A DNA stretch of 64,000 nucleotides, taken from positions 124,001 to 188,000 of the forward strand of contig LJCX01000005.1 in assembly GCA_001298545.1 (NCBI GenBank), written 5' to 3'. A model generated the notes under the pieces. That model was given only the letters and a program-made list of their open reading frames with translations, was not told the DNA's origin and ran no database searches. Below, piece by piece: positions 8,502 through 17,258 of the stretch; position 1 is the first letter of the stretch, and each line of letters begins with the position of its first letter. Source of the DNA: Actinobacteria bacterium OV320 (GTDB lineage: Bacteria; Actinomycetota; Actinomycetes; Streptomycetales; Streptomycetaceae). The translations under genes were made by a program, and so were the position numbers.

Positions 8502-9245
8502 CTACAGGCCCGACTCGGACGTACGCACGAGGATGCGACGGCAGTTCTCGCACCGTACGACCGTGTCGGACGGGGCCTTGCGGATCTCGGCCAGCTCGGT
8601 GATGGCGAGCTCCTGGCGGCAGCCCTGGCAGGTCCGCTGGTAGAGCTTGGCCGCGCCGACGCCACCCTGCTGCTCGCGCAGCTTCTCGTAGAGCTTGAGC
8701 AGGTCGGCGGGCACGGAGGCCGCGATGACCTCGCGCTCCTTGGCGACGCTGGCGGCCTCGCTGTCGAAACCCTCCAGGGCCGCGTCCCGGCGCGCGAGGG
8801 CGTCGTCGATCTTCCCCTGGACGGAGCCGACCCGCTCGGTCAGCTCGGCGGCGCGCTCCTGCGCGCTCTCACGGCGCTCCATGACCTCCAGGACGATGTC
8901 CTCGAGGTCGCCCTGGCGCTTGGCGAGCGAGACGATCTCCCGCTGGAGGTTCTCCAGGTCCTTCGAGGAGGTGACGGCCCCGGAGTCGAGCCGCTGCTGG
9001 TCACGGGCGGCGCGCTGACGGACCTGGTCGACGTCCTGCTCGGCCTTGGTCTGCTCGCGGGCGGTGTCGCTCTCCTCGGTCTGCGCCGCGACGAGGAGGT
9101 CACGCAGCTGCGTGAGGTCCTTGTTCAGCGACTCGATCTCGGCGTGCTCGGGCAGGGACCTCCGCAGGTGGGTGAGCTGCTGGAGACGGGCGTCGAGGGC
9201 TTGGACGTCGAGGAGTCGGATCTGGTCGGCGGGCGCGGCGTTCAG
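8502..9245 (-). CDS. C4-type zinc ribbon / coiled-coil protein, predicted CTG start
   Basis: 247 residues. The N-terminal three quarters are a long coiled coil (repeated E/R/Q heptads, QALDARLQQLTHLRR to EREVIAAS). The C-terminus is a zinc ribbon with CxxC...CxxC (CQGCRQEL and CENCRRIL). This is the family of H. pylori HP0958/CT398-like proteins, nucleic-acid or protein adaptors of uncertain role. The conserved opening NAAPADQIRLLDVQALD begins right after a CTG at 9245. No ATG, GTG or TTG occurs between that point and the upstream in-frame TAG. GGGAG lies 7 bases before the CTG, which itself overlaps the TGA of the Nif3-like gene (CTGA). Translation is therefore probably coupled to that gene. 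Confidence 0.87.
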   Translation of the reverse strand: MNAAPADQIRLLDVQALDARLQQLTHLRRSLPEHAEIESLNKDLTQLRDLLVAAQTEESDTAREQTKAEQDVDQVRQRAARDQQRLDSGAVTSSKDLENLQREIVSLAKRQGDLEDIVLEVMERRESAQERAAELTERVGSVQGKIDDALARRDAALEGFDSEAASVAKEREVIAASVPADLLKLYEKLREQQGGVGAAKLYQRTCQGCRQELAITELAEIRKAPSDTVVRCENCRRILVRTSESGL

Positions 9246-10117
9246 TTGGGGGCTCCCATTGAGCTAGAGGTGGTGTTGGACGCCGCGTGGGCCGTCCAGG
9301 GGTCGGTGACCGTACGGGAGACATGGACCCGCAGGCCCCACCCCCGCCGGTCGGAGATCTCGTCGAGCTGGGTGGCGGCCAGCTCGCACCAGGGCCACTC
9401 GGTGGCCCAGTGCGCCGCGTCGAGCAGCGCGAGAGGTGCATGGGCGCCGTGGGCGCGGTCCGCGATGAACTCGGACGCCGGGTGGTGGCGCAGGTCCGCG
9501 GTGAGGAAGGCGTCGACGCCGGCCGCACGGACGTGGTCGAACAGGCTGTCGCCGGAGCCGCCGCTGACGGCGACGGTCCGCACCAGCGCCTCCGGATCGC
9601 CCGCCGCCCGGATGCCCTGCGCGGTGGCGGGCAGTCGCTCGGCGGCACGGGCGGCGAACTCACGGACGGTGAGCGGGTGGTCGAGCTCGCAGACGCGGCC
9701 GAGGCCGCGCCGCCCCTCGGGGTCGCTCGGGTCCGGCACGAGAGGCCGGACGACCCGCAGGTCGAGCGCACCGGCGAGGGCGTCGCTCACGCCGGGATCG
9801 GCGGTGTCCGCGTTGGTGTGCGCGACGTGCAGGGCGATGTCGTTCTTGATCAGGGTGTGCACGACTCGGCCCTTGAAGGTGGAGGCCGCGACGGTCGTCG
9901 TCCCGCGCAGGTACAGCGGATGATGGGTGACGAGCAGACCGGCGCCGAGCTTGACGGCTTCCTCGACGATCTCCTGGACGGGATCGACGGCGAACAGAAC
10001 CCGGGTGACCTCCTGCTCGGGGTCGCCCACGACCGTGCCGACCGCGTCCCAGGACTCGGCCCGCTCGGCGGGCCACAGGTTCTCCAGCGCGGCGATGACT
10101 TCTGACAGACGGGGCAC
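9242..10117 (-). CDS. Nif3-like dinuclear metal center hexameric protein
   Basis: 291 residues from an ATG at 10117. Family hallmarks are AESWDAVGTVVGDP, VLFAVDP, LLVTHHPLYLRG (metal-binding His pair), ALHVAHTNADTAD and, near the C-terminus, DAFLTADLRHH with a late HW motif. The fold is that of YbgI/NIF3 proteins, toroidal hexamers with a two-metal site. The biochemical role is not settled in the family; GTP cyclohydrolase I type 2 naming is often transferred without proof. It forms a two-gene operon with the zinc-ribbon protein, an arrangement recurring in actinobacteria. A short NTTSSSMGAPN tail overlaps the next gene's start. Confidence 0.92.
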   Translation of the reverse strand: MPRLSEVIAALENLWPAERAESWDAVGTVVGDPEQEVTRVLFAVDPVQEIVEEAVKLGAGLLVTHHPLYLRGTTTVAASTFKGRVVHTLIKNDIALHVAHTNADTADPGVSDALAGALDLRVVRPLVPDPSDPEGRRGLGRVCELDHPLTVREFAARAAERLPATAQGIRAAGDPEALVRTVAVSGGSGDSLFDHVRAAGVDAFLTADLRHHPASEFIADRAHGAHAPLALLDAAHWATEWPWCELAATQLDEISDRRGWGLRVHVSRTVTDPWTAHAASNTTSSSMGAPN

Positions 10118-10331
10118 GGGGAAAGGCTACCTGGCCGTCTCACCGGCAGGTACCGGTGCCGCCGCGGCCGCCTCGGCCGCCGACCGGGAATGAGCGGGAG
10201 GTCGATGCACACGCCTCCCACCACCCTCAGGCGAATCGCTTCTGCACCACTCTTATGAGGGAAGAAGGCCGCCCGGCGGTCCCACGTCCGTGCGTACGAA
10301 AACTAGCTTCGTCGCCGGAGGTGACCGAACG

Positions 10332-11957
10332 ATGACGATGCCGGCCTGTGCGATCGAGCCCACCGCTGCGGACGGGAGTGACCCCGAGGACGGCGCCGCC
10401 GAGCCCACGCCGTACGTGGAGCGGCACGCGGAGGAGCACGCGAGCCTCGCGATCGCGGCCGATCACGTGGTCGCGGCTGATCACATGATCGTGGCGGATG
10501 TTGTGCTCCCCGAGGACCGCGGAATCACGGAGAACCGTGGAATCCCGACGGGCCAGGGGATCGCGGAGGACCGCCCGATCGCGACGGGCCCCGTGACCAC
10601 GACGGACCGCGCGATCACGGTCGGCCGTGGAGGCGACGCCGACCTCGGGATCACGGCCAGGGACGAAAGCGACGGCGACCTCGTGATCACGGCCAGGGAC
10701 AGAAGCGACGCCGGCCTCGGGATCACCGCCGGGGACGGAAGCGACGGTGGCCTCGGGATCGTGCCCCGCCGTGGAAGCGAATCCGACCCGGCGTTCAGGT
10801 CCCGCCCCGGGGGCGGGGCGGATCCCGGGCGCGCGACCGCGGACTGTGTGATCACGGCCGGTGGTGCCTACGCCGCGCGGCTCGCCCGGGCCGGTGACTC
10901 CTGGTTTCCCGAGCGATGGACCCTGGACGGCCCCGAGCCGTACGCCGTACCGCTGCCCGGCAACCAGCCGGAGGAGCCCGGCACCGAGGTGCAGCCGATG
11001 GCCGACGGCCGGGTACTGATCCGGCGGCCGATCGAGGGACGGCACGCGTTCTCGCTGCTGTATCCGACCGGCCCCGGCACGGGCGAGCTGCCGCTGGGCG
11101 CCGTCGAGTGCCCGGACGAGGGCACCCGGCTGCACCTGCTCCCGCCGGCCCCGTGCGGCGAACGCGCGTACGCCCTCGCCGTCGGCCGCTGTACGACGAC
11201 CGTGTGGCTGGTCGCGGGCGGCACCTTCGGCCCCGAGTACCTCGCCGAGATCCCCGGCCGCTGCTCGGGCGGCGTCTGGCTGGACCGTACGGGCCGCATG
11301 CTGGCGCTGGACCGTGAGGTCGGCGGCCGCACCAAGACGATCGTCGTGGACCTGGAGCGCGGCGGCGAGGTGTCGCCCCTGCTGCAGATCGCCGCCGACA
11401 GCGACGACCGTCTGCTGCTCGCCGACCCCGACAGCGGGCTGCTGCTCATCCGCTCGGACGCGCCCTCGCCGGGCGAGGCACGGCTGGGCTGGGGAGTCCT
11501 CGGCAGCATGCTGCCGGTCCGCTTCCCGGAGTCGCTGCACCCGCCGGACCTCGCGCTCACCCCCTTCGCGAGCCAGCCGGGTCAGGCGCTCCTCCCCGAG
11601 GCCTGCGCGGTGGCGCTCCGCATCGACGGCCCCTTCGGCACCTGGGTGGGCGTATGGCGTCCGGCCGATCGCCGACTACATCAACTCCGGGCACCTGATG
11701 GATGGTTGGCGGGCAGTGGAGTGTGGACACCGGACGGTGTTCTCCGGCTGCCGTACGCCACGGAGGCGGAGCCGTGCGGGGTGGCACCGCTGACGGCACC
11801 ACTGACGGCACCGCTCACCGCACCGGCTTCGTCGGCGCCGTCACCGTCGCCGTCCGAAGGGGCCTCGTCATGCGCGGAACCGCCGCGGCCGGCGCCCGCA
11901 GTGGCCCGTCCGGTCCCCCTTCAACAAGCCCCCCTCGGCCGACTTGTAACGAAGTAG
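10332..11957 (+). CDS. Hypothetical protein with N-terminal degenerate repeats and propeller-like body
   Basis: 541 residues from an ATG at 10332, chosen because GGAGGTGA lies 6 bases upstream; the frame is open to 10290. Residues about 40-180 are tandem degenerate units of roughly 14 residues around GIT/VIT-ARD-SDG (ADLGITARDESDGDLVIT and similar), with low sequence complexity. After about residue 180 the protein is more globular. It has many short beta-like segments (GRVLIRRPIEGRHAFSLLYP, GGVWLDRTGRMLALDREV, DSDDRLLLADPDSGLLLIRS) that recall beta-propeller blades. The C-terminus is Pro/Ser/Ala-rich with PLTAPLTAPLTAP. No signal peptide or catalytic motif. Function unknown. Confidence 0.75.
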   Translation: MTMPACAIEPTAADGSDPEDGAAEPTPYVERHAEEHASLAIAADHVVAADHMIVADVVLPEDRGITENRGIPTGQGIAEDRPIATGPVTTTDRAITVGRGGDADLGITARDESDGDLVITARDRSDAGLGITAGDGSDGGLGIVPRRGSESDPAFRSRPGGGADPGRATADCVITAGGAYAARLARAGDSWFPERWTLDGPEPYAVPLPGNQPEEPGTEVQPMADGRVLIRRPIEGRHAFSLLYPTGPGTGELPLGAVECPDEGTRLHLLPPAPCGERAYALAVGRCTTTVWLVAGGTFGPEYLAEIPGRCSGGVWLDRTGRMLALDREVGGRTKTIVVDLERGGEVSPLLQIAADSDDRLLLADPDSGLLLIRSDAPSPGEARLGWGVLGSMLPVRFPESLHPPDLALTPFASQPGQALLPEACAVALRIDGPFGTWVGVWRPADRRLHQLRAPDGWLAGSGVWTPDGVLRLPYATEAEPCGVAPLTAPLTAPLTAPASSAPSPSPSEGASSCAEPPRPAPAVARPVPLQQAPLGRLVTK

Positions 11958-12054
11958 CAGCGGTTGGCGTGGCCGCCTGGATCAGCCCCTCGGTGCGCCG
12001 GATAAAATCGCCCGGCTGTAAAGAAAGATCATGTTGACGGGGTGAATTCTTCCG

Positions 12055-12249
12055 ATGAGCGACACAAGCACCAGGCAGCCGCTGTCAGCCGACTCCCAGG
12101 AGGCGGCCGGACACGGCCGGCACCGGGGCCCGGTCTCGTCCCAGGACGGTGACTCGGCCCCACACGGCCGGCACCGCAAGCCGGCCGAGAACAGCGCCGA
12201 CAGCTGGGCCGACGGTTGGGCCCAGGACAGGGCCGAGGCAACGGTCTGA
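12055..12249 (+). CDS. Small hypothetical protein with HGRHR repeats
   Basis: 64 residues, hydrophilic, with AGHGRHRGP and APHGRHRKPAE as a repeated short motif. GGGGTGA precedes the ATG by about 9 bases, and a strong terminator follows 20 bases after the stop. Both favour a real gene over chance. Small Streptomyces proteins with PHGRHR-like repeats are familiar to me, but I cannot name a function. AT-rich bases at 12001-12030 upstream may hold its promoter. Confidence 0.55.
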   Translation: MSDTSTRQPLSADSQEAAGHGRHRGPVSSQDGDSAPHGRHRKPAENSADSWADGWAQDRAEATV

Positions 12250-12269
12250 CGGTACGCCGTACACCGAAG

Positions 12270-12301
12270 GGGCTCCGGTCGTCCATGGACGACCGGAGCC
12301 C
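12270..12301. terminator. Bidirectional terminator hairpin
   Basis: Perfect 32-bp palindrome: GGGCTCCGGTCGTCC, centre AT, GGACGACCGGAGCCC, followed by TTTCG on the plus strand. It separates the small HGRHR gene from the convergent SDR gene. Confidence 0.85.
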
Positions 12302-12345
12302 TTTCGCATATGTCCCGCCCGCCCTTACTCCTGTCCCGCCCGCCC

Positions 12346-13305
12346 TTACTCCTGCCCTCGCCGCAGTCCCAGCACCTCCGCCGCGGCGAACGTCTCCTCC
12401 CGGGGCCGGTCCGCGAAGTGTGCGCCGAGGACGGCGTCCAGCTCCTCGTGGCCGAACACGTCCTCCTTGCTGTCGAACTTCGCCCGCACCCGCGGCCGGT
12501 CGACGACGGCGACCATGCCGCCGTGCGCGACGAGCAGCTGTCCGTTGATCCGAGCGGCGGCCGGCGAGGCCAAGTAGCCGACCAGCGGGGCCACATGCTC
12601 GGGGGCGAGCGGGTCGAGGCCGCCCTCGTCGGGCTGCGCGAACCCGGCGAAGACGTCCTCCGTCATCCTGGTGCGGGCACGCGGGCAGATGGCGTTGGCC
12701 GTCACCCCGTACTTGGCGAGCGCCAGCGCCGTGGACGTCGTCAGGCCGACGACTCCGCCTTTGGCCGCCGCGTAGTTGGGCTGTCCGGCCGAGCCCGCGA
12801 GGAACGCCTCCGAGGAGGTGTTCACGATCCGCCCGTACACCGGGCCGCCCGCCGCCTTGGACCGGTTCCGCCAGTGGGCGGCGGCGAAACGGGTCGTGTT
12901 GAAGTGCCCTTTGAGGTGGACCCGGACGACCGCGTCCCACTCGTCCTCGGCCATCGAGAAGACCATGCGGTCGCGCAGGATGCCCGCGTTGTTGACCAGT
13001 ATGTCCAGCTTGCCGAACTCACTGATCGCCAACTCGACGAGCGCACGCGCCTGTTCGAAGTCGGCGACGTCCCCGGTGTGGGCGAGCGCGGTGCCGCCGG
13101 CCGAGCGGATCTCCCGCGCGACCTCCTCTGCGGGGCCGGCCGACGCCTCGCCCGACCCGTCCCGGCCGGGCTGCCCGTAGTCGTTGACGACGACGGCCGC
13201 GCCCAGCCGCGCCAGCTCCAGCGCCTCGGCCCGGCCGAGGCCGCGCCCGGCACCGGTGACGATCGCGGCCAGCCCCTCAAGTGGCAGTGCCATCCGGACG
13301 GTCAC
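12346..13305 (-). CDS. SDR family 3-hydroxyacyl-CoA-type dehydrogenase (Hsd4A-like)
   Basis: 319 residues from 13305; MALPLEGLAAIVTGAGRG at 13293 is an alternative start. NAD-binding TGAGRGLGR, LVNNAGI, catalytic Ser (VNTSSEAF) and YAAAKGG are all present. The extended NDYG opening and the LRDRMVFSMAEDEWDAVVRVH segment match the dehydrogenase half of peroxisomal multifunctional enzyme 2 and the bacterial 17-beta-HSD4 group. It would oxidise 3-hydroxyacyl-CoA intermediates during beta-oxidation. It is the last gene of the maoC-adh-sdr operon (3-bp gap from the ADH stop), next to a hydratase of the matching step. Confidence 0.88.
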   Translation of the reverse strand: MTVRMALPLEGLAAIVTGAGRGLGRAEALELARLGAAVVVNDYGQPGRDGSGEASAGPAEEVAREIRSAGGTALAHTGDVADFEQARALVELAISEFGKLDILVNNAGILRDRMVFSMAEDEWDAVVRVHLKGHFNTTRFAAAHWRNRSKAAGGPVYGRIVNTSSEAFLAGSAGQPNYAAAKGGVVGLTTSTALALAKYGVTANAICPRARTRMTEDVFAGFAQPDEGGLDPLAPEHVAPLVGYLASPAAARINGQLLVAHGGMVAVVDRPRVRAKFDSKEDVFGHEELDAVLGAHFADRPREETFAAAEVLGLRRGQE

Positions 13306-13308
13306 CCC

Positions 13309-14385
13309 TCAGATCTCTATGCACGTACGGAGCGCCGCCCCGGTACGCATCTGGTCCAGCGCCTCGTTGATCTCGGTGAGCGCCACGCGGTGGGTGATCA
13401 GGCCCGACAGGTCGATCCGGCCGGCCCGCCACAGGGCGATCGTCCGCTCGTAGGAACGCAGGACGTCCCCGCCGCCGTACATCGAGGGCAGGATCCGCTT
13501 CTCGTCGAAGAACAGCTCGAACATGTTGAGCTGGAGGAAGTCGTCCAGGGCGCCCGCGCCGACGACGACGAGGGTGCCACCGCGCCGGGTGTTGTCGTAC
13601 GCCGTGCGGGCGGTGGCGGAGCGGCCGACGACCTCGAAGACGTAGTCGAACCCCTCGCCGGCGGTGACCAGTTGCTTCGCTCCGGGCAGTTCGTCCGGCG
13701 AGACGGCCTTCGTGGCGCCGAAGGCGAGGGCGGCCTCCCGGCGCGAGGCGACCGGGTCGACGGCGACGATCTCGGCGGCGCCCTTGAGCCGCGCGCCCTG
13801 GATCGCGGAGATGCCGACGCCTCCGCAGCCGATGACGGCGACCGACGAACCGGCTTCCACGTCCGCCGTGTTGAGGGCGGCGCCCAGGCCCGTGGTCACT
13901 CCGCAGCCGATGAGCGCGGCGATGTCGAAGGGGACGTCGTCGGGGATCGGGACCGCGCAGCCCGCGTCGACCACGACCTCCTCGGCGAAGGTTCCGGTGC
14001 CGGCGAAGCCGAAGACGTCGCCGCCGGGGCGACGGAAGTTGGGTGTGCCCGCGTTCATGAACCCGGCCAGGCACAGTTCGGTCTGGCCTCGCTTGCACGC
14101 GGGACACGCCCCGCAGGCCGGCAGCCAGCAGACGACGACCCGGTCACCGGGCTTCACCCGGGTGACGCCCTCCCCCACCTCCAGGACCTCGCCCGCACCC
14201 TCGTGACCGGGGACGAAGGGCGCGGGCTGCGGGAGCACCCCGCCCATCGCGGAGAGGTCCGAGTGGCACAGGCCCGTGGCCCGCACCCTGATCCTGACCC
14301 GTCCGGGGCCGAAGCCCACCGCCTCGACGTCGTCGAGGACCTCCAGCTTGTCCTGGCCGATCTCGTGCAGTACGGCTGCGCGCAT
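13309..14385 (-). CDS. Zinc-dependent alcohol dehydrogenase (MDR superfamily)
   Basis: 358 residues. Catalytic zinc ligands are in ATGLCHSDLS and GHEGAGEV. The structural zinc cysteines are in CGACPACKRGQTELC, and the NAD-binding VIGCGGVGISAIQGA follows. The closest type is the class III-like NDMA/mycothiol group of actinobacteria, which oxidise primary alcohols. Placed between a MaoC hydratase and an SDR behind a KstR-type site, it could oxidise the C26 alcohol made by CYP125, but the substrate is inference. The ATG at 14385 has a ggGGAGCCGC region upstream. Confidence 0.9.
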   Translation of the reverse strand: MRAAVLHEIGQDKLEVLDDVEAVGFGPGRVRIRVRATGLCHSDLSAMGGVLPQPAPFVPGHEGAGEVLEVGEGVTRVKPGDRVVVCWLPACGACPACKRGQTELCLAGFMNAGTPNFRRPGGDVFGFAGTGTFAEEVVVDAGCAVPIPDDVPFDIAALIGCGVTTGLGAALNTADVEAGSSVAVIGCGGVGISAIQGARLKGAAEIVAVDPVASRREAALAFGATKAVSPDELPGAKQLVTAGEGFDYVFEVVGRSATARTAYDNTRRGGTLVVVGAGALDDFLQLNMFELFFDEKRILPSMYGGGDVLRSYERTIALWRAGRIDLSGLITHRVALTEINEALDQMRTGAALRTCIEI

Positions 14386-14481
14386 GGTGCGGCTCCCCTC
14401 GGGTCCCCTCGGATGCTGGGCGGTTGTGGAGGTGAATTCAGCTGCTGCTGGAGGTGGTGCGGGTGGCGCGTCCAGGCGGGT

Positions 14482-14530
14482 GACTCAGGTGCTCAGGTGC
14501 TCAGGTGCTCAGGTGGTTCAGGTGTTCAGG
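14482..14530. repeat. 9-bp tandem repeat between maoC and adh
   Basis: The unit GCTCAGGTG is repeated about four times and then degenerates (GGTTCAGGTGTTCAGG). It spans the end of the MaoC gene and the intergenic space ahead of the ADH gene. Confidence 0.75.
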
Positions 14531-15383
14531 AGTGCTCGACGAGCGTGTCCGCCAGGACGGGCGCGTCGTCCCGTTGAACCGCGCTCACGGCCACCCGGAC
14601 GGCGTCTTCCCCGCGCCACATACGGATCCGCAGGGTCTCTCCCGGGAACACCACCCCGGCGAAGCGCGTGGCGTAGCCGCGGACCCGGCCGACGTCGCCG
14701 TCGAGCAGCGTGTCGACGACCGCCTTGAGCGTGATGCCGTAGGTGCACAGGCCGTGCAGGATGGGCCGGTCGAATCCCGCGAGTTTCGCGAACTCCGGGT
14801 CGGCGTGCAGCGGGTTGTAGTCGCCGGAGAGGCGGTAGAGCAGGGCCTGGTCCTCGCGGACGGTCCGCTCGACCACCTTGTCGGGCTCACCGGAGGGCGG
14901 CTCGAGCCGGGCGGAGGGGCCCCGGTCGCCGCCCCAGCCGCCTTCTCCCCGGACGAAGATCTGGGCGTCGTTGGTCCACAGCGGCCCGTCCGCGTCGGCG
15001 ACCTCGGTGCGCATGACGAGGACGGCGGCCTTGCCCTTGTCGTACACGGCGGCGATGCGTCCGGTGGCGGTCGCCCGGCCGGTCACCGGGATGGGGCGGT
15101 GGATCTCCAGCCGCTGGCCGCCGTGCAGGACGCGGGCGAGGTCGACCTCGACGCCGGGCATGGACAGTCCGCTGATCACGCCGGGTGAGCCGGAGCCGGC
15201 GACGGTGGCGAAGCTCGGCAGGACGTGGAGCCGGGACTCCAGCGTGTAGCGCAGTTCGTCGGGGTCGGTGGCCGGGACGCCCGCGCCGATGCCGAGGTGG
15301 TACAGCTGGACGTCCCGGCGGTCCCAGGTGATCTCGCCGGTCCGGGGTTCGGCGGCGAGCGCCTTGGCTGCGTCGATGGGCAT
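14526..15383 (-). CDS. MaoC family enoyl-CoA hydratase (Hsd4B / Rv3538-like)
   Basis: 285 residues from an ATG at 15383 with AGGAG six bases upstream; the open frame to 15758 has no homology. The double hot-dog layout is clear. The N-terminal half is MPIDAAKALA...DVQLYHLGIGAG and RVLHGGQRLEIHRPIP. The C-terminal half holds the hydratase 2 motif YRLSGDYNPLHADPEFAKLAG, with its Asp and His, and ILHGLCTYG. From memory it aligns along its length with M. tuberculosis Rv3538 (Hsd4B), a KstR-regulated hydratase for cholesterol side-chain enoyl-CoAs. First gene of the operon, with a CTAGAAC operator 138 bp upstream. Confidence 0.9.
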   Translation of the reverse strand: MPIDAAKALAAEPRTGEITWDRRDVQLYHLGIGAGVPATDPDELRYTLESRLHVLPSFATVAGSGSPGVISGLSMPGVEVDLARVLHGGQRLEIHRPIPVTGRATATGRIAAVYDKGKAAVLVMRTEVADADGPLWTNDAQIFVRGEGGWGGDRGPSARLEPPSGEPDKVVERTVREDQALLYRLSGDYNPLHADPEFAKLAGFDRPILHGLCTYGITLKAVVDTLLDGDVGRVRGYATRFAGVVFPGETLRIRMWRGEDAVRVAVSAVQRDDAPVLADTLVEHS

Positions 15384-15399
15384 GGAGCTCCTGATCGCT

Positions 15400-15434
15400 C
15401 GGATCGATCGGATGGATCGGATGGATCGGATGGT
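15400..15434. repeat. GGATCGGAT short tandem repeat in maoC leader
   Basis: Units of GGATCGATCGGAT and GGATCGGATGG repeat about four times just upstream of the maoC ribosome site. On the transcript this would be a weakly structured leader. Confidence 0.65.
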
Positions 15435-15520
15435 TCCAAGACCTCGGCACGGCCGTCCGCACCGATCGGCCGCACCGAGGCCGTCACGGGGCCGCGGAAC
15501 CCGCCCTGCCCAGAACGGAT

Positions 15521-15536
15521 CTAGAACGCGTTCCAG
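15521..15536. promoter_or_regulatory. KstR-type operator upstream of maoC-adh-sdr
   Basis: CTAGAACGCGTTCCAG contains TAGAACGCGTTCCA. That exactly fits the published mycobacterial KstR box TnnAACnnGTTnnA and holds the perfect palindrome GAACGCGTTC. It sits 138 bp before the maoC start and is shared by no other unit that looks related. Confidence 0.7.
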
Positions 15537-15690
15537 TGCGGCGACCCCCTGTATAGCCCAGGCCCCGGAAGTTGTGAAGACACCTGACGGCATGTCAGAA
15601 ACGGGTGCCGATGAGTGCCGATGACATTTGTCCTGCCCGACTGCGTACATCCCGCACTGCCGCGAGCGGGCCCGGAAACGTAGCGTCGAA

Positions 15691-15741
15691 GACAGGCACA
15701 CGACCGTGGAAGACACAGGCACACGACCGTGGAAGACGCAG
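15691..15741. repeat. Tandem duplication ahead of histidine kinase gene
   Basis: About 25 bases (GACAGGCACACGACCGTGGA plus AGAC) occur twice in direct succession immediately upstream of the kinase ribosome site. Confidence 0.75.
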
Positions 15742-15758
15742 GAACGGGGGACGGACAT

Positions 15759-17258
15759 ATGACCAGGTCATTCGAGGACCGGCGCCGCGCGGCGAACTGC
15801 CGCCGGGACGCCTGGCGCTCGGCGTTCCGTAGGGCACGGGAGCACCGGCGGCACTGGAGAGCGGACAAGGAGCGCTTCAAGGCCGAGTACCGCAGCGCCC
15901 GCCGGGCCGGGCGGATTCCCGAGGACCCGGGCCCGCCGGCCAGCGGCTTCGCGCTGCTGCCGTGGCTGCTGATGGGGATGGGCGCGTTCTCCAACGTCTT
16001 CCAGGGCGACGCCGATCCGTGGATCGGCAGCCTGGGCCTGCTGGCGTTCAACTCGCTCTACATCTACGTCGCTTTCCGCGCCTTCGTGAAGGAGGCCCGC
16101 GAGGCCACCTCCACACGGGTGGCGCTGGTGCTGCTGGGCCTCGTGACCTGCGGGCTCGCCCTGGGCTACGGCGGCAGCTGGCTGCTCTTCCTCCCGCTGT
16201 TCGGTCTCGCGACGGGCGCGGTACTGCGCGGCCCCCAGCTGCGGAGCATCGGTACCGCCGTCGCCGTCCTGGCGGGCGCGGTCGCCTGTGTCCGCGACGG
16301 CTGGGACGGTCTCACCATCGCCTACGCCACCTGGATCTCGACGATGGTGACGGCCGCGATCCTCTCCCTCTCCGAGGCCGTACGGGAGCTGCGCGCCGCC
16401 CGTGAGGAACTCGCCCGCCGGGCGGTGGAGGAGGAACGGCTGCGCTTCTCCCGCGATCTGCACGACCTGCTCGGCCACACCCTGTCGGTGATCGTGGTGA
16501 AGTCGGAGGCGGCCCGGCGGCTGGCGCCGCGCGACATGGACGCGGCCCTCTCCCAGGTCACCGACATCGAGGCGGTGGGCCGCCAGGCGCTGACCGAGAT
16601 CCGCGAGGCGGTCACCGGCTACCGCGAGGGCAGCCTGGCCGGCGAGCTGGACCGGGCCCGCTCGGCCCTGACGGCGGCGGGCGTCGAACCGTCGGTGAGC
16701 CGGTCGGGGCCGCCGCCGGACCCGAGGACCGCCGCCCTGCTCGGCTGGGTGGTGCGCGAGGCGGTCACCAACGTCGTCCGGCACAGCGACGCGAGCCACT
16801 GCGGGATCACGATCTCGGGCACCCCCGAGCGGGTCCGGCTGACGGTGACGGACGACGGCAGCAGCAGTGGAGGTGGAGGAGGCAGCGGCGCCTGCGACCA
16901 CGGTGACCCGGGCGACGGCAGCTGCTGCGCGTCCGGCGGCGGCACCGGACTCACCGGCCTGCGCGAACGCCTGGCGGCGGCGGGCGGCACCCTGACGGCG
17001 GGCCCGGGACCACGCGGCGGCTTCACGGTCACGGCGGAACTGCCGGTCGAACTCCCGATGCCACACCCGGGCACCGGCGCTGCCACCAGCAATGCCACTC
17101 CCACTCCCACTCCCACTCCCACCGGCACCGGCACCGGCACCGGCACCGGCACCGGCACCGGCAAGGCCACCGAACCCGAAGGGACACGGTCCGCCGCGGC
17201 CCCGCAACCTGCGGACACCGTGCCGTCCGTGGCCGCCGGCCCTAACCTGGGCCCGTGA
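15759..17258 (+). CDS. Sensor histidine kinase, DesK type
   Basis: 499 residues from the ATG at 15759 (GGGGGA upstream). A charged N-terminus is followed by about five to six membrane helices (residues 55-205) and a short coiled coil. The HisKA_3 box is FSRDLHDLLGHTLSVIVVK with the phosphorylated His, and the ATPase has its N-box in REAVTNVVRHSDA. The G-box is split by a Ser/Gly/Cys-rich insert (SSSGGGGGSG, then DGSCCASGGGTGLTGL). The C-terminus carries Thr-Pro and Thr-Gly runs encoded by 6-bp repeats (about 17095-17165). It overlaps the response regulator gene by 4 bp. The family phosphorylates its partner in response to membrane or envelope cues; the stimulus is unknown. Confidence 0.92.
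   Translation: MTRSFEDRRRAANCRRDAWRSAFRRAREHRRHWRADKERFKAEYRSARRAGRIPEDPGPPASGFALLPWLLMGMGAFSNVFQGDADPWIGSLGLLAFNSLYIYVAFRAFVKEAREATSTRVALVLLGLVTCGLALGYGGSWLLFLPLFGLATGAVLRGPQLRSIGTAVAVLAGAVACVRDGWDGLTIAYATWISTMVTAAILSLSEAVRELRAAREELARRAVEEERLRFSRDLHDLLGHTLSVIVVKSEAARRLAPRDMDAALSQVTDIEAVGRQALTEIREAVTGYREGSLAGELDRARSALTAAGVEPSVSRSGPPPDPRTAALLGWVVREAVTNVVRHSDASHCGITISGTPERVRLTVTDDGSSSGGGGGSGACDHGDPGDGSCCASGGGTGLTGLRERLAAAGGTLTAGPGPRGGFTVTAELPVELPMPHPGTGAATSNATPTPTPTPTGTGTGTGTGTGTGKATEPEGTRSAAAPQPADTVPSVAAGPNLGP
17095..17165. repeat. In-frame hexamer repeats encoding TPTPTP and TGTGTG
   Basis: CACTCC units are followed by CACCGG units, all within the 3' end of the histidine kinase gene. The repeat keeps frame, so length changes would only vary the tail. 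Confidence 0.85.

Noticed and set aside
12310..14577. 755-residue plus-strand frame opposite SDR and ADH
   Set aside because: Shadow; Arg/Gly-rich and antisense to two enzymes with complete motifs.
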